DNA of 64,000 nucleotides from Symsagittifera roscoffensis (GCF_963678635.1 NC_087062.1:77687200-77751199); one strand, 5' to 3'; shown: positions 19,689 through 31,559, counted from the stretch's first letter. Notes: generated from the sequence alone by a model not told the origin. Program-made: numbers and translations.

Positions 19689-21287
19689 TTGAGAGGGAAA
19701 GGAAGAGGCTCGAATGTGAACTCGGATAAAATCAGAGATCACGGAAAAGAAATTTTAACGAGACAAAGTAGGGGATGCAAAGTAGGACATGCATTGAGGG
19801 GATTCTATGAATTAGCAGATATACTCATTGTGCTGGATGAGGTCCTCTTACTCGAGATTTCGAACTTTGCCAGGCAGCTGAAACTCAGTCCGACAATAGG
19901 GGATGACCACCCGGTAATAAGTCACCTGACAGCCAGCTTGTGGTTCCGATACATGGACGTGACCATCACGAGTTCCACGAGTAAATCAAAGGGACCAAGC
20001 AACGAAAGGAAGAACGTGGCTGCGACTGAGAAGCAACTGGAGTCGATGGTGTATCGACTAACGCAAGAGAGAGGCAGGTGGCCGTTTCTGACACCAAGAC
20101 TCGAGAATGCTACCGACAAGACAAGGGAAAGTGCCCCACATCTCGTGAAGCAGATCTGGGAATTTCTCGAGGAACAATTGGAGATAGCCGAGAGCAGGGA
20201 GATGATGGTGGCCAGGTTTGTCACGGCAGCTAATGAGGTCACCATTGGAGGAATCTGGCGGGAGCATGCAAAAGGTGAGCTGAGGACGAGGAGAGATCAC
20301 GAGATACTGGGATTCTTGAGTCCTTGTTGGGAGAAGAGGTACATGGCTGGAGTGTTTTGTGCAAAAGAGACCATTTTCGGGGCCTTTGTGCAAGAGCTTT
20401 TGAACATGCCCATAAGTCTCTTGTTAGCCCTGTACTTAGTCTACCCGAGATACCTGTTTAACATGGGATCAGCGTATATGTTCAGCCGGGGTGTGGAGAC
20501 ACTTCGGATTGATGGATATCTGGCGCTGGTGCTCCTGACTCATGGCGAATTGGTGTCATTCCATCGGCTGATGAAATATGGAGAGCCCTTGTCGATGGGA
20601 AAAACCCACTCGAGCATAGACACGTAATCATACAAGTGCGCGGCGGGGCTGAAGACGTTGCTGGTGGAATATCTACTGATGCAGAACCGACACATGACCG
20701 GTGAAGAAAAGAACCCGAAGACTAGAGAGGAATGGAGGGAGGCGAATGGTGGTATCCCTCTACTGACGGATCTATGCCTGGCAATGAGGTCTGACCCAGT
20801 GGAAATGATCAGGGGACTAGAGGAAGTCGTGACTTGCATCTACGGACCAGTGGTGACATACGCCTTTCCGGACCCTCTAGTGGCTGCGTACCGCCAATCA
20901 GTAGTGCACTTGAGCTTAATAAGCGTGTTGGATGGGACGGCGCTGAACTGGTGTCAACAAGAGGTACTCAGGGCGCGGATGAGTAACACAGTGCTCTTTG
21001 GAAAGGTGAAAGATCCCAAGTTAGTGGTATTAAATTTCCGGGGGAAATTGCAGTGCAGGATGGGGGGGAAACGTGAAGGCCCCATAGAGACGTATCCCAA
21101 GTTTTGGAACTTGAATCCCCTGACGGCGAACGGACAAGAGATCTTGAGAATCCCCGTGTGGAAAAAGAGCTTTGAGTTGATAAAAAAGGAGCTGGAGGCG
21201 ATACTGGAGAAGGAAGTCTTACCCGCGACCATTTTCGAGTTCCCAACAGTCAGGAGAATGACCCTGAGGATGAACAGCCCCTGGTAG
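19689..21287 (+). CDS. Second polyprotein, copy 2: end of SGNH-like domain 2 and helical segment
   Basis: One frame from 19689 to about 21287 with a single in-frame TAA at 20625-20627. It contains the tail of SGNH-like domain 2 (GDDHPVISHL), the basic linker, and the helical segment equivalent to 14113-15290. Copy 1 breaks this stretch at three or more homopolymer indels that are absent here, so this copy preserves the longer reading frame. The frame is lost at about 21268 by a missing G (GG where copy 1 has GGG). The first 33 residues, before 19788, come from the join and are not part of the original protein. Confidence 0.55.
19771..19787 (+). other. 17-bp filler at tandem-duplication junction
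   Basis: ggggatgcaaagtagga separates the end of copy 1 from the start of copy 2 and is in neither unit. It repeats the last bases of copy 1 (caaagtagg occurs twice within about 15 bp), which looks like templated filler from end joining or replication template switching. Confidence 0.8.
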
Positions 21288-22378
21288 TGCCATCCCTATT
21301 CGCGAGAGCTACGGTGGAGAAACAGCAAGTGGAGTTCACCGATGGCTGGGATCCCTTGTTCATTGGATACACGGCGGCGGTCTATTTCCACACCTGCGGT
21401 ATCAAGATTAACTCGTGGACGACTCAAGCCAAGAAAATGAGAGGCTCAATGCCTCCAAAATTCGAGGTGCGGGAAATCTTGAGAACACTTGATTGGGCGA
21501 GCCTGGAGAAGGGATCACCGATATGGGATGATGGCAGGATGATCGTGGAAGAGGGACACATTGCGGTGAAGGACGAAATGAAGTTCGCCACAAGGAAGTA
21601 TCGAGCACCTTACGGATTGGAACAGGTGGTAATGAGGCAAAAAGGGAAGGAGCTGGATGCGGCAGGCTCGTTGTATGTAGCCCTGACGGAGTATAAAAAG
21701 CAAGACCCCGCGACACCCTTACCCCTGTCGGTGGGCACTCCTGGAGACAGGAGAACTGGCCTTGTAGAAGATCGATTCAGGAAGATACTCGAGAGAAGAC
21801 AAGCCGAGTCGGGAGAAGAGAGCATGGACGAAACTCTCAGTGAAACGGGGGAGGAAATGGAAGTGGGAAATACGCCTGAGCCGAAACCAGCAGAGGTGGA
21901 TTTCACCGCCCAGGAACTGCTGCGGGACTTGAGCGGAGACGGTTGGGCGGACAGCGCCACACCACCACTGACCTCATCCCCCCGTAAGAACCTGGAGCTA
22001 CCATTGACAAGTGAGACTTCTAACATGGGAATGATACTCTTGAGTGCTGAAGAAAGGCAGAAGAATACATTTGAGGGGAACAAAGATATGTTTCTGGGGA
22101 CTCTAGATGAGAAGGCTTGGCAGGATTTCTTGAGTGAATTTAATCAGGAGATGAAGAGCGAGACCACGCTAGATGACTTTAAGGAAGAACTGTGGAAGTT
22201 TGGAGAACCAGTGTTGATGGCCACCGGATTGGATGAGAAAGCAAGAAAGGAGTTGCTGAGCAAGATAGTCAAGTTGAAGGAGACGCGACGGAAGACCAAA
22301 GATGATGAATGTAAAGACGGCTCTACTCTGAATAAAAAGACTGATGATAAAATTATTAAAATTGAAGGGGAGGATTAG
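21287..22378 (+). CDS. Second polyprotein, copy 2: middle segment
   Basis: 363 residues equivalent to 15292-16385 in copy 1, here uninterrupted across the C run at 21978-21983. It begins with sense, not with a true start (the frame entered by the G loss near 21268). The region includes VEKQQVEFTDGWDPLFIGYT, an acidic linker and a helical Lys-rich end. It stops at the TAG shared with copy 1. The family is not recognised. Confidence 0.5.
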   Translation: MPSLFARATVEKQQVEFTDGWDPLFIGYTAAVYFHTCGIKINSWTTQAKKMRGSMPPKFEVREILRTLDWASLEKGSPIWDDGRMIVEEGHIAVKDEMKFATRKYRAPYGLEQVVMRQKGKELDAAGSLYVALTEYKKQDPATPLPLSVGTPGDRRTGLVEDRFRKILERRQAESGEESMDETLSETGEEMEVGNTPEPKPAEVDFTAQELLRDLSGDGWADSATPPLTSSPRKNLELPLTSETSNMGMILLSAEERQKNTFEGNKDMFLGTLDEKAWQDFLSEFNQEMKSETTLDDFKEELWKFGEPVLMATGLDEKARKELLSKIVKLKETRRKTKDDECKDGSTLNKKTDDKIIKIEGED

Positions 22379-22393
22379 ATTAAGACTAGTAAT

Positions 22394-24028
22394 ATGATTA
22401 AGAGTACTAATATCCTTAAGGCTCGAGCAGGGGGGAGGCAAGAGTTGGAAGGGTCGGACCGGGATGGAGAGATCGAATCTGTGATGGTAGTGACGACACC
22501 ACCAAGCAAAGGTATGAAGTCTCGAAAGAGGAAGCGGGAGATGGATGAGTTGAGCAGTCCGTCAGTGGATGCTGTTTCAGAGAAGAACTTGAGGGACACC
22601 GCCCCCATGATCTTAGCGCGGTGGAAGACGTCAGCCTACAAGAATAGCTCCGAACCAAGGAGGCTAACCGAAATAGTGAAAGAGATAGAGGTCTCGACAA
22701 GTCTGGCAACGGAGGAGGACGTCAAACCCCAGAAGGCAGGCTCGAAAAAGGATTCGACGAGTGGACAAACCTGGGAAGTGGATGTGGGCAGAGAATGGAT
22801 CTCGAGCGAAAATCAAGTTGTTGGCAAACAAGTGTCCAACGACCCTCTTGAGAAAAATGCGACGAGGAATACGGCTCGACCTTGGTGGGTGGCCCTAGAG
22901 ACGATGAAGGAACTAGAGGACTGTCTGAAGAAGCTGGATCAAGGGGTGTCCCGCAAGCGTCGCAATTGGGCTACTCAACAGAAAGCCGAAGTCAACAAGT
23001 TGGAACTGGGAAGTCAGCTAAAGAGAACTTGGCAGAGCCTGTTGCGGGATTATTTAGAGGAGGCGATGAGAACACCTTCATCAGCATTGCCTCTGATGGC
23101 GAATCCCTTCGTTAGAACCGCGGGACAACTGATGATCGCGTGGAGCCTAGTGGGAATAGAGTTGGAGGTCTTGACTTCATGTGACAAATTGAAGTTGGGC
23201 AATAAACACCTGGAAGTCTATCAGATGCTGGTACAACACGTCGCGAGGGACAACTCCGGTCTGAGCCTGGCGAGAAGGAAAGATGCCACTTGTTTCTTGA
23301 GGTGGATAATGTCCGTAATGACCAATAGCACCGTCCAAGCGTGTCATCAGAAGGGCATGGGGAGCAAAACCATGGAGAGGAGAGTCTCCACCGTCATACT
23401 GAACGTGTACCAGAGTACGGGGATTGAGAAGGAGGATGACTCGAGGCAATCCCTAGGGAATCATGGAAAACTTGATGAGATACGAAGATTCCACAACAAG
23501 AAATTTGAAGAGGGGCATGATGTGCATCGCAACTTAGCCTTAGCTGAGGGTTACGCGAGACCCAATAAAAAGGGAGAGTATCAATACGTGTCTGGAGTGA
23601 TGGGGATAGCGTATAATCCTTTCTTGCATTCAGAAGCCGCGGGCGCATACAGGAATCATGAGGTGACGGAGCTCTTGAAATTTTGGACGGAGAAGATAAT
23701 CGTAATCGATCCAACGGAAAGGGAGAAACCGAGCCTGGGCCTGCTACTTGAAGCGACGCCAAAGGTGATAAGCGTGCCGCGCTCGAGCAAAAGAGTAGAA
23801 TTGAGAATGGGAAACGGAAATGGCATGATGACTACGAATTTGGGAACGGTTTGGAAATTGCTGAGACCTTCCTGGTGTCCCCATCCTCATGCGACTTTGA
23901 TTGAAGAAGTCACGGAACGAGTAAGGCTAACACCGATAAAAGATGAGGATCTGGGAGCGTTGGACGTGATACACAAATTAATCCTACCACAGAGTAAAGA
24001 GTCGGGCGGAACAACGAGTAAGCAGTAA
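22394..24028 (+). CDS. Second polyprotein, copy 2: longest uninterrupted segment
   Basis: 544 residues in one frame, in phase with the preceding segment across the TAG at 22376-22378. It contains a basic, probably disordered start (KGMKSRKRKREMDELSSPS, which resembles a nuclear localisation signal), a helical middle and the beta-like end described for copy 1. Copy 1 needs three frames for the same stretch. No known domain was identified. It stops at the shared break near 24028, after which sense continues in another frame. Confidence 0.55.
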   Translation: MIKSTNILKARAGGRQELEGSDRDGEIESVMVVTTPPSKGMKSRKRKREMDELSSPSVDAVSEKNLRDTAPMILARWKTSAYKNSSEPRRLTEIVKEIEVSTSLATEEDVKPQKAGSKKDSTSGQTWEVDVGREWISSENQVVGKQVSNDPLEKNATRNTARPWWVALETMKELEDCLKKLDQGVSRKRRNWATQQKAEVNKLELGSQLKRTWQSLLRDYLEEAMRTPSSALPLMANPFVRTAGQLMIAWSLVGIELEVLTSCDKLKLGNKHLEVYQMLVQHVARDNSGLSLARRKDATCFLRWIMSVMTNSTVQACHQKGMGSKTMERRVSTVILNVYQSTGIEKEDDSRQSLGNHGKLDEIRRFHNKKFEEGHDVHRNLALAEGYARPNKKGEYQYVSGVMGIAYNPFLHSEAAGAYRNHEVTELLKFWTEKIIVIDPTEREKPSLGLLLEATPKVISVPRSSKRVELRMGNGNGMMTTNLGTVWKLLRPSWCPHPHATLIEEVTERVRLTPIKDEDLGALDVIHKLILPQSKESGGTTSKQ

Positions 24029-24047
24029 GCTGGGATCAGTAAAGAAG

Positions 24048-25649
24048 TTGGAACCTGGTGGCTGTCTTGACTTGACGTGCGGAGGCGGAGGGCACACCTG
24101 TGATGGACGATCATGTGTCAGAATACAATCTTTTCAGGGAGAAGACCTAGTCACTTGGTTTGGTGACATAACAGAAAGAGAGAAGAGCGAAGTGCAGATA
24201 ATGGCTGAGTGTTATACGAACACCACAGTGAATATAGCAACGGCGCTGGGCTTCTTCTCTAGTATGTGTAGTCTGCAATCACTGGAGATGCTGGAGTCTG
24301 AACACCATTTGGTGACGGCGTTGAGCGTAGAGTCGTGGCCAGGGGCGTCGCAAACCACCCAAAAACATAACAGAGGGTGGAAGATTGGTCTAGAGGCGGA
24401 GATAGGATTTCCAGTGAGCGAAGCTTATGGCCTGCCTGTAAATGCAAAGACTTTAGTGGGATCGGTAATGGCCAACGTGTGTGGGAGCCATTATCCATTG
24501 CACAATGCGATGGTGGAGGTATCCGGCCAAAGGATACTAGTGGATAGGGCCTTCTCGGTACCCAAGTGCGTACGGCTGGCTCGAATGTCGCATCATTCAC
24601 ACAGATTGTTGAGGAAGATCCTGGGAACGGTGCCGAAGGCACAAAGAGATGACTTGAGTGAAATCTGGGGAGAAGAACTCTTGAGCTTAGGAGAGGAAAA
24701 TATGAGTGATTTTGAGAGACAGAATGCCATCGGGAAACCGATGGATAACGTCCCAGCGCCGGAGGGGGATGATGTGGTGCACGAGAAGATGATGGAACTG
24801 GAGCCTCTGTTGGAAGCCTCGGGGGAACGCAATCTCCGAAGCATAGAAATTACACATGGGGAATGCCCATGCCACTGCTTGGCACAGACAGTTTGGTACC
24901 CGGAGCATACAAACCTTTGTTTAGTGTGGGCTGTAGAAAAAATTCGGTCAATCGGGTTACCCGATCATCAGCAGAAGATGACCATCTTGGTAGTAAGCAC
25001 GATGTTGGCGTTACGATGGATCGAAGAAAATGTAACGATTTACAGGGAGTCGAAGACACCTACGGCGGAATCGATACACGCTATAGATTACAGGAGGAGA
25101 CTTGAGTTGTTTGAGACTGTGTGCAAGGTATTCGCCATACCAATGGAGGTCAGGCACGTATAGAGCCGCATCAGGTTCTTTCCGTGGATCCGAGCGACGT
25201 TGACATCTTGGTTGTACATAGCGACGAAAGATCACATGAAGAAATACCAAAAGGAATATCGACAGTTCCTGGCGGAGATAGGTCCAGAAGCCTTCAAGAG
25301 ACCTCTGCTGACCCATCGAAACGCGATCACGACTGGTTGGAAAAGAGTCGGTACGGTGTCTAGAGACAATAACAAAGCAAGAGAGTCGATATTGGAGGAA
25401 GACTTGGCGAAGATCGTGAGCTTGAGCCTGCACAATTCCTTTTGTTTGAACAGGGAATGGAAAACGAAAGGTTTACCGAATCAGGCAGCGAGGTTGCAAG
25501 AGCAGAGGGAGTGGATGCGATCTTACGAACAATTGAGAGCATGGGAAGAAATCGTGATCAGTTCTGATGATGAGGAGGCGCTACTGAGACAGATCACGGT
25601 ATCAAATTCATCAGGTCCTAGCACTTCGAAGGCTAGGAATACAAAGTGA
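24048..25649 (+). CDS. Second polyprotein, copy 2: C-terminal Cys/His-rich segment
   Basis: Equivalent to 18057-19658, with the same in-frame TAG (25161-25163). The translations given by the two copies are identical over 371 and 149 residues. Function unknown. Confidence 0.5.
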
Positions 25650-25761
25650 GCAGGGAGCTCAATGTGGGTTTCTTGAGTCTTGAGAGGGAAAGGAAGAGGC
25701 TCGAATGTGAACTCGGATAAAATCAGAGATCACGGAAAAGAAATTTTAACGAGACAAAGTA

Positions 25762-26955
25762 ATGTTATTAATATGCTATAGTTATCATATAAATCAAAAT
25801 GTTGCATAACAATTTCCTATTTGGATGGGACAAAAAAATTTTAACCATAAGCTTCAAAAGCGGATATTAAAGATGCAGGTATATGAAAATTTTGATTGCT
25901 GTTCAGCGATAGTGTGACAATTTTATATAGTGGTGAATTATGGGATGTAGATAAACTTAAGTCTGCTGCAAACTTTTGTAAATGACCACTGGCACTGTAT
26001 CTTGAGCAACACTCGGTATTCTGGGGAGGCGGCAACACGCGATGAGGACATCGATCTCGAGTCCGGGGAGTATGTGCCAGTCGGTCATATTTGGAAGTTT
26101 GACCTTGAGGAACACGAAATACGTAATTTTGGGAGGAAATTTAATTTTTCAAAATTTCGAATGGAGCCTGTCATGCACAATTTTCTCGCAAAAACTGAAA
26201 ATCTCAGAAATAGAAGATCAGAACATCCGATTTACAATCGCGGGAAAGTACCTAAAAAAAGCAGCGGGAAATTGCTATTCTCAATTTCCAGATACAAAAT
26301 AAACGCAAGTAGAGCTGAAATAGGAGAAGAAACGATTGCAAAAGAAGGATATCATTATTCGAGCTGAATTAGAGTGAACCCTCAGTGGAAAAGCAGACAG
26401 CTGGGGTGTCCCAATGGTTCAGACAAAAACTTCATTACTAGAGTCAAAACTCATTTCCCTTATTGAAACTAATTATTATTAAACTTCTCAAGTTATCATA
26501 CTTAATTCTCGAGTTGCTCATTAATTTAGTTACCTCTAATTCTCGAGTGGGCCGACATGTGAGTCCTCAATTTAGTTTTCTTGAGTGTGTTTTATGATTG
26601 TTATTTTGAGATAAGGAGAGTTTTAGGTTGATCCATCTGAAATGGATCAAGGTTTCACTGTCTAATAAAAAGTAACTGTGCGGATTGTTCCGACCCCATT
26701 TTTAACGGTGTTCGTTTATTTTGGGTATTTTGAGACCTAAGTATAGGGACGTTCTTATTTTCTAGAGTTGGGGTGGGGGTATTTTGGTAGTGGCCTTTAA
26801 GCTGTAACGGGTTTTTAGTCTCATGTCGCAAGCAAACCGAATTGGCTCCGAGCATTTTGAGGTAGAAAAACACGAGAGATAGTGTCCCTGACTCTTGAGC
26901 CAATGGTTATAGGGCCTATTCTCCTTAAGCCTCATATGTGACCGAAGTAGGCGAC
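25762..26955. other. AT-rich stretch after the duplicated block
   Basis: No gene recognised. A 121-residue frame at 26002-26367 has no domain I know. AATAAA occurs at 26664-26669 and could end a transcript from the upstream coding block. Repeated phrases such as attctcgagt (near 26505 and 26539) suggest a terminal, LTR-like or untranslated region, but no matching copy was found upstream. Confidence 0.4.
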
Positions 26956-29115
26956 TGTTACAAAGAATGGTAGACAGGCATGGCATGAGGCCAGATTCGG
27001 ACGCAGTGGAGGCCGTGCTAACATGGAAGGCCCCCAGAACGGACACACAGCTCATGAGTTTCCTGGGTTTGCGCCCCAATAGAGCAATTAATGCGCAACA
27101 AAGGGAAAAAGTTCGATTGGAATGAAAGAGCTCAGGAAGCTTTCGAGAATATAAAGCAGGATCTGTGCGAAGCAACAGTGCTAGGCATGCCCACGTAGGA
27201 CGTCATGTACGTTCTCGACACTGATGCTGCAGTGGTGGCCATTTCAGGAATACTGCCTCAGGAGCAAGAATGGCTTGGGAAAACAGTTCTCGGTCCCATT
27301 TCATATGGCAGCAAACACTGAAATGAAATATGGTGCACCAAAAGCAGAAATGTTTGCGGTAGTCACGTTCGCATACATGGGGAGCGCTCCCTTTAAGCTG
27401 CGTGTGAACAAAGAACAAAGCACTGTCCTGGTTGAGGACGTTCTCGTTGGACAGAGTTATATTTGTCGTTGGATAGTCAGGTTGGATGGCTACCACATGA
27501 TAATGGAGCACAGGATGCGTGAAAAGAACCAGAATGCTGACAGCCTCAGTAAGAAGATTGAGTTTTATGAGAGACTGGAGCAGAAGCATGCGAATCAGGC
27601 GGAAATCAAGGAAAATTTCTCATTTCTGAACAAAGATACTTATGAAGCACTTCCCCTGACGAGATGGTTGGAAAAGTCAGGACATCCAATTCCGGGACAC
27701 CCAGAGTTATCAGTGGATAAAACAGCAGAAATCAAGATCTGATCCAAAATGGACCCAGTGACCTTGGATCTGTTGCTACGTTCGAACCTGGTCCAACAGG
27801 AACTCTCTCGTATGAACATAAACAGCCTCTCATTGCTAGACAAAACGGTGCAGGTCACACCACAAATGATGCGGATTCTGGATGGGTTGTTGGAGAGAGA
27901 AGATGAGACTAGAGATGACCCGAATGGGCAGCAGCCATGGCATTGCTGACAGTCAGTGAGAAGACAGGGATAAAATCATCAAGACGCCAACACCGAGAAA
28001 ACGAAAGGGATTGTAAGACGGTAGTTCAGCAACTAGTATCCTCGATTCTTCAAAGCGTTTTGGTGAGAACATCATACAAAGAAAAAGGACAAGAGACCGG
28101 ATTTCAAATGAAGACTGTCACTTTTGAGGAACCTGATAAAGAATGGGTAGAAGTTGAATCGGGAAACCCGGAACAGGAAAATTTGTCCCGCGAGTCGGAT
28201 GTTGAAGGAAATGGCCATGTAAATGAACTGGAGCAGACGGGCAAAGTTTTGTCCGGGGAGTTTAGATAGATGAGTGGATCGTGCACATTAGAAACTGCCC
28301 TGGAGAAGTGCTCCACGGCAGACTCATCGTTTGATAACACCTCGAGGAAATCAGAGATTGATAAATACTCAGACAGAAACTCGAGCACAGAATCAGACTT
28401 ACCAGAGTTAGCAATCCACACATTGCTAGTCCAGACTCTAGCAAAAGACTTGGACAGGAAGTGTACCAAGACTCCGATATTGATCGCTACTTGATCCCGT
28501 GCAGAAAATTCTTAGATAAAGCAGCGCATGACCTGGAAATGATAGCGGTATCAAGACGTTCAATGATCTTGTTACCACAGAAGGAAGCTGTCAGGACTGA
28601 CCTTCAACCGTTTAAACAAGAGACAGAGCCATTGGCAAAGATTTGTTGCGTCAACATGGAAGATGACACGCATCAGTCCGATGAGCTGAACAGTCACTTG
28701 ACGGTCATGAAGACCTACTTGAAAGTGAGATACAGACTCTCGGACTAATTAAGAGCGCAAAGAAATTACCGCATGACAAGTAACTTAAAAATGTGGTAGA
28801 GAATGGGTCACCAGACAAAGGAGAACTGGAAGAGGATTGTTACCGAATCTTGAGACAATACTGTATGCGGAAAGAGGGGAGGGGGGACAAGGATGGGACC
28901 GTGGCTTGCAAAAGGAAAGAGGAGGACAGGGTACTGTACAAGTGCGACGCGATAGTCTTCCTGCAACTTTATCAGAAGAAACTCTTATTCAAGTCGCATG
29001 ATCAGATGCGCCACTAAGTGATCGATAAAGTATACCAGACGATCTTGAAAAGCTTCGAATGGCCTGGAACGAAGAAGGCATGCGAGAAGTGTTATGTTTA
29101 TGATCAGACTTAATC
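26956..29115 (+). pseudogene. Ty3/gypsy pol fragment (back part): RT end, RNase H, integrase start
   Basis: The sequence resumes where the fragment at 1-424 left off plus about 260 bp: RMVDRHGMRPDSDAVEAVL equals the RT region at about 6690. Then come RNase H (KYGAPKAEMFAVVTF, QNADSLSKK at about 27535-27555), a linker with frames at 27749-28748, and the integrase His pair region (FKSHDQMRH at about 28990-29015), ending at KACEKC. Stops and frameshifts are many, and about 55 bp is missing near 27075. Its protein differs at many positions from the pol at 6102-8704, so it belongs to a related but distinct lineage or is much older. Confidence 0.88.
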
Positions 29116-29233
29116 GGCCGATCAAGGCCTTACGCAACTTCCCCCATTAATCTGTGCTTTCTTGGGCTCTTCTCTGGTTTTTCTGGCTTGTTCAGCAAAT
29201 CATGGGCTCAAAAGGTAAATTTTTTTTCAGTTA

Positions 29234-29237
29234 CAAT
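29234..29237. repeat. Target-site duplication CAAT, left
   Basis: caat directly before the 5-prime LTR matches caat directly after the 3-prime LTR (49710-49713). Four- to six-base duplications are normal for Ty3/gypsy integrases. Confidence 0.85.
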
Positions 29238-29614
29238 TGGAACCAGACCCTAACTATAATTTGTTATTGGTTATAATTTAGCTATTTTATCCCTGTAAAA
29301 TATTAAAGACTAACCAATCACACTCCATCAAACTAACAACCCACTTATTTGTAAGTGCTGAAATTACTTGTAATTTCAGCACCAGAGCGATATGAATTTA
29401 ACTTACAACTTTGTTGCTTTCTCCAAGAGACCGACTCGTAACAAACCAGTATACTCTAGATCTATTGAGACTAAGAGACATAAGAGTAAGATTAAGATCG
29501 GTATTAGACTAAGAAGTTGCACGAATCTATCCGGTCGAAAATAAGATAGCGTGGCGAGCAGACGTCGTACCCTATCTGAAATTACTTTATGAGTTTGACT
29601 TCCTTCCCAACACA
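29238..29614 (+). repeat. 5-prime LTR, 377 bp
   Basis: Starts tggaaccaga and ends cccaacaca (TG...CA). It aligns without gaps to 49333-49709. I count about 25 mismatches, roughly 93 percent identity. It would carry the element's promoter and polyadenylation signals, but I could not pick out a specific TATA box or AATAAA. Confidence 0.95.
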
Positions 29615-29616
29615 TC

Positions 29617-29634
29617 TGGTGCGACCAAAAGTCT
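29617..29634 (+). promoter_or_regulatory. Candidate tRNA primer-binding site
   Basis: tggtgcgaccaaaagtct begins two bases after the 5-prime LTR. It starts with TGG, complementary to a tRNA CCA end, as expected for minus-strand priming. The tRNA is not identified. Confidence 0.6.
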
Positions 29635-31559
29635 CGAACAAGACCTTAAAAAACAAATTAGCGTAGAACTAACCAAATAGATTAGAATTAGACAGAAAAC
29701 ATTTTAACTGAAATGTATCTACGACTCAATTAATCAGAGCCATTATTCCGAACAATACGAGAACCACCCGGTATTGGAAAAAGACGTCGGACAAGAGAAG
29801 ATATACGACAACAAAGGAACTTACCATTAAGTTTCATGATCGTACGGCAAAAGCCAACACAAACTTTTATATTTAGAATTTTATTAGCATTGAATTTAGA
29901 TTTTTATTTACAAACATAATATCTTTGAAGAAAAATCTTCAATGACAATTACAGGCGCTAAACTTATTTTTGTACAATAACGACTGAAAAAAACATCTTT
30001 AGTCGTTCTCCTCAAAAATCTGCAGTAAAATTAAAAGATATCTGGAAAAAATATTTATTGAAAATAAAAATATAAAAATTAGTTAGCAAGCACAAATTGT
30101 TAATAAATATAAATCATATCTTCATCCCAGCTTCATCACCTAAAAATAACAGCGAATCATAAATCTACTAACATCATCAAAAACTAATAAAACTGAAATT
30201 TTCTATCAATTAAACCTTAACTTAGTTTATTAAGGCCTATCCTAATTCTTATTTTTATTTAAATTAAGCTTATTTAAACTTAACAGATCATCAAGGCTTT
30301 CCTTGGATCTTTAATTCACTTTTATCTAAGTTAAATTTAATTTCAATAATTTCATATACTGATCATCAAGGCTTATCCTTGGATCAAATAGAACAATTTT
30401 GTTCTCCCCCTCACAATTAATAAAGTGTCCAACGACCTCAAACGTCGATTCACTACCCAACCCTTCCTCAAGACCCAGGACTAATAGAAATTTTTCTATC
30501 GAATCAACCATTCGAATTAGGATAAACAGTGAAGAACTTCGGTTATTCATCTTTCACTTGACCCCCGTCTTACCTGACCTAGGATAATACTTAAACTTTA
30601 ATTAAGTTTAAAATAGTATCTAACGAACTACTTGTGTGCTAATTATAGCTGAACCTTGTGGATCGACTTATTATTCTCCAACTCTTGATCACATTCACTA
30701 CCCCTAAGTATGATTAATTAAGTTAACACCCTAACTTAGACTAGCCACGAGAAAGTAAAAATCATTCTCAGAAATCGATATATACTTTTCTCTCCAACCC
30801 TGAAATACACGGCCCAAGTAAGGCTAACCACAAACATTCGTAGGAACTAATAGTTTAAGACATTAAAAATCACTAAACCCAATATTGCATCCGTCATCCT
30901 AAACCTTATGTCACTAGACAATTTAGGAAATGAACAAACAATGATATTACACAATTGTGAAATAAACAACGAAAAATATGATCTCGTAGTCCCCACACAA
31001 ACAAACAATAGGATATATTAGAACAAAACGACAGACAGTTACAAGGACAAATTTAAGCAAACAAAGACAAATTACACGAAAAAGATTCTCAACGCGAAGA
31101 AACGCAGTCTCCGAATCAGAAACCAGTAATTTAGAAGAACTTTACTGGTTAAAAGAATCCATAAAAAAAAATTATCAAGTTAATGATATATTATATTTTT
31201 TTGAGTCAGAAACCACATCACAATCATCAATACAAGGAAAACGAAGAATAAAAAAAGCCATACAAAAACAAACCAATACCTCTTTACAGTTGGAATCAAC
31301 CAATAAAACACATTGAAAACTACACATTAGCAGTCATAAAGCACAAAATTGAATCAAAAGGAAGAAAGCCAAGACAAAAAATCCATTCTTCCATTTTTAA
31401 TCAACCCACTCACAGAAGATTGAGGACAAACACAATTTTGTCAAAATTTAACCGCAAATTTATTCAAAAAAGGAATTAGTCCATGTACAGCAGAATTTCC
31501 AGAAGTAAAAACCAAAAAACAAACTATTGATCACTATTTAAAAGGAATATGTTAATAAA
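29635..31559. other. Long leader of the 20.5-kb element
   Basis: About 1.9 kb of AT-rich sequence with no convincing coding region. A phrase gatcatcaaggct plus tt(t)ccttggatc occurs twice (near 30285 and 30361), suggesting a small duplication. No other feature was seen. Confidence 0.5.

Larger units (their letters stand above)
13794..19770 (+). repeat. 6-kb tandem duplication, copy 1
   Basis: Direct comparison shows near-identity with 19788-25761. The left limit is catgcattgagggg at 13794 and the right limit is cgagacaaagta ending at 19770. The offset is 5994 bp at the left end and 5991 at the right end because of small indels. By eye I count about 8 single-base indels, one 3-bp indel and about 4 substitutions over 5.98 kb. 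Confidence 0.97.
19788..25761 (+). repeat. 6-kb tandem duplication, copy 2
   Basis: Second copy of 13794-19770. It starts inside the coding region (no promoter, no N-terminal part, no SGNH domain 1) and is followed by unique sequence at 25762. In this arrangement the unduplicated ancestor would have run from copy 1 directly into 25762, so this is a simple tandem duplication and not an independent insertion. Confidence 0.97.
425..26955 (+). mobile_element. Composite giant Ty3/gypsy-type element (boundaries uncertain)
   Basis: Everything recognisable between the two halves of the older pol copy lies on the plus strand and has similar base composition (near 50 percent GC, unlike the AT-rich flanks). 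In order it contains minisatellite leader, gag, protease, RT, RNase H, integrase, macro-like domain, a second long coding region with SGNH-like domains, and a 6-kb tandem duplication of its distal part. The domain order protease-RT-RNase H-integrase is that of Ty3/gypsy. Without the extra 6-kb copy it would be about 20.5 kb. No LTR pair or target duplication was found, so the outer limits are inferred from where the flanking pol fragment stops and resumes. It could instead be two neighbouring elements, with the second polyprotein belonging to a separate unit starting near 11400. Confidence 0.5.

Noticed and set aside
26002..26367. 121-residue frame after the 6-kb duplication
   Set aside because: Two overlapping frames of similar length in AT-rich DNA, with no domain and no similarity to neighbouring coding blocks.
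425..26955. LTR pair for the composite element
   Set aside because: I compared 430-2400 with 10922-11424 and with 25762-26955 by eye and found no long match. A short similarity (cagatt...gatcaaacc near 485 and 11205) is too weak.
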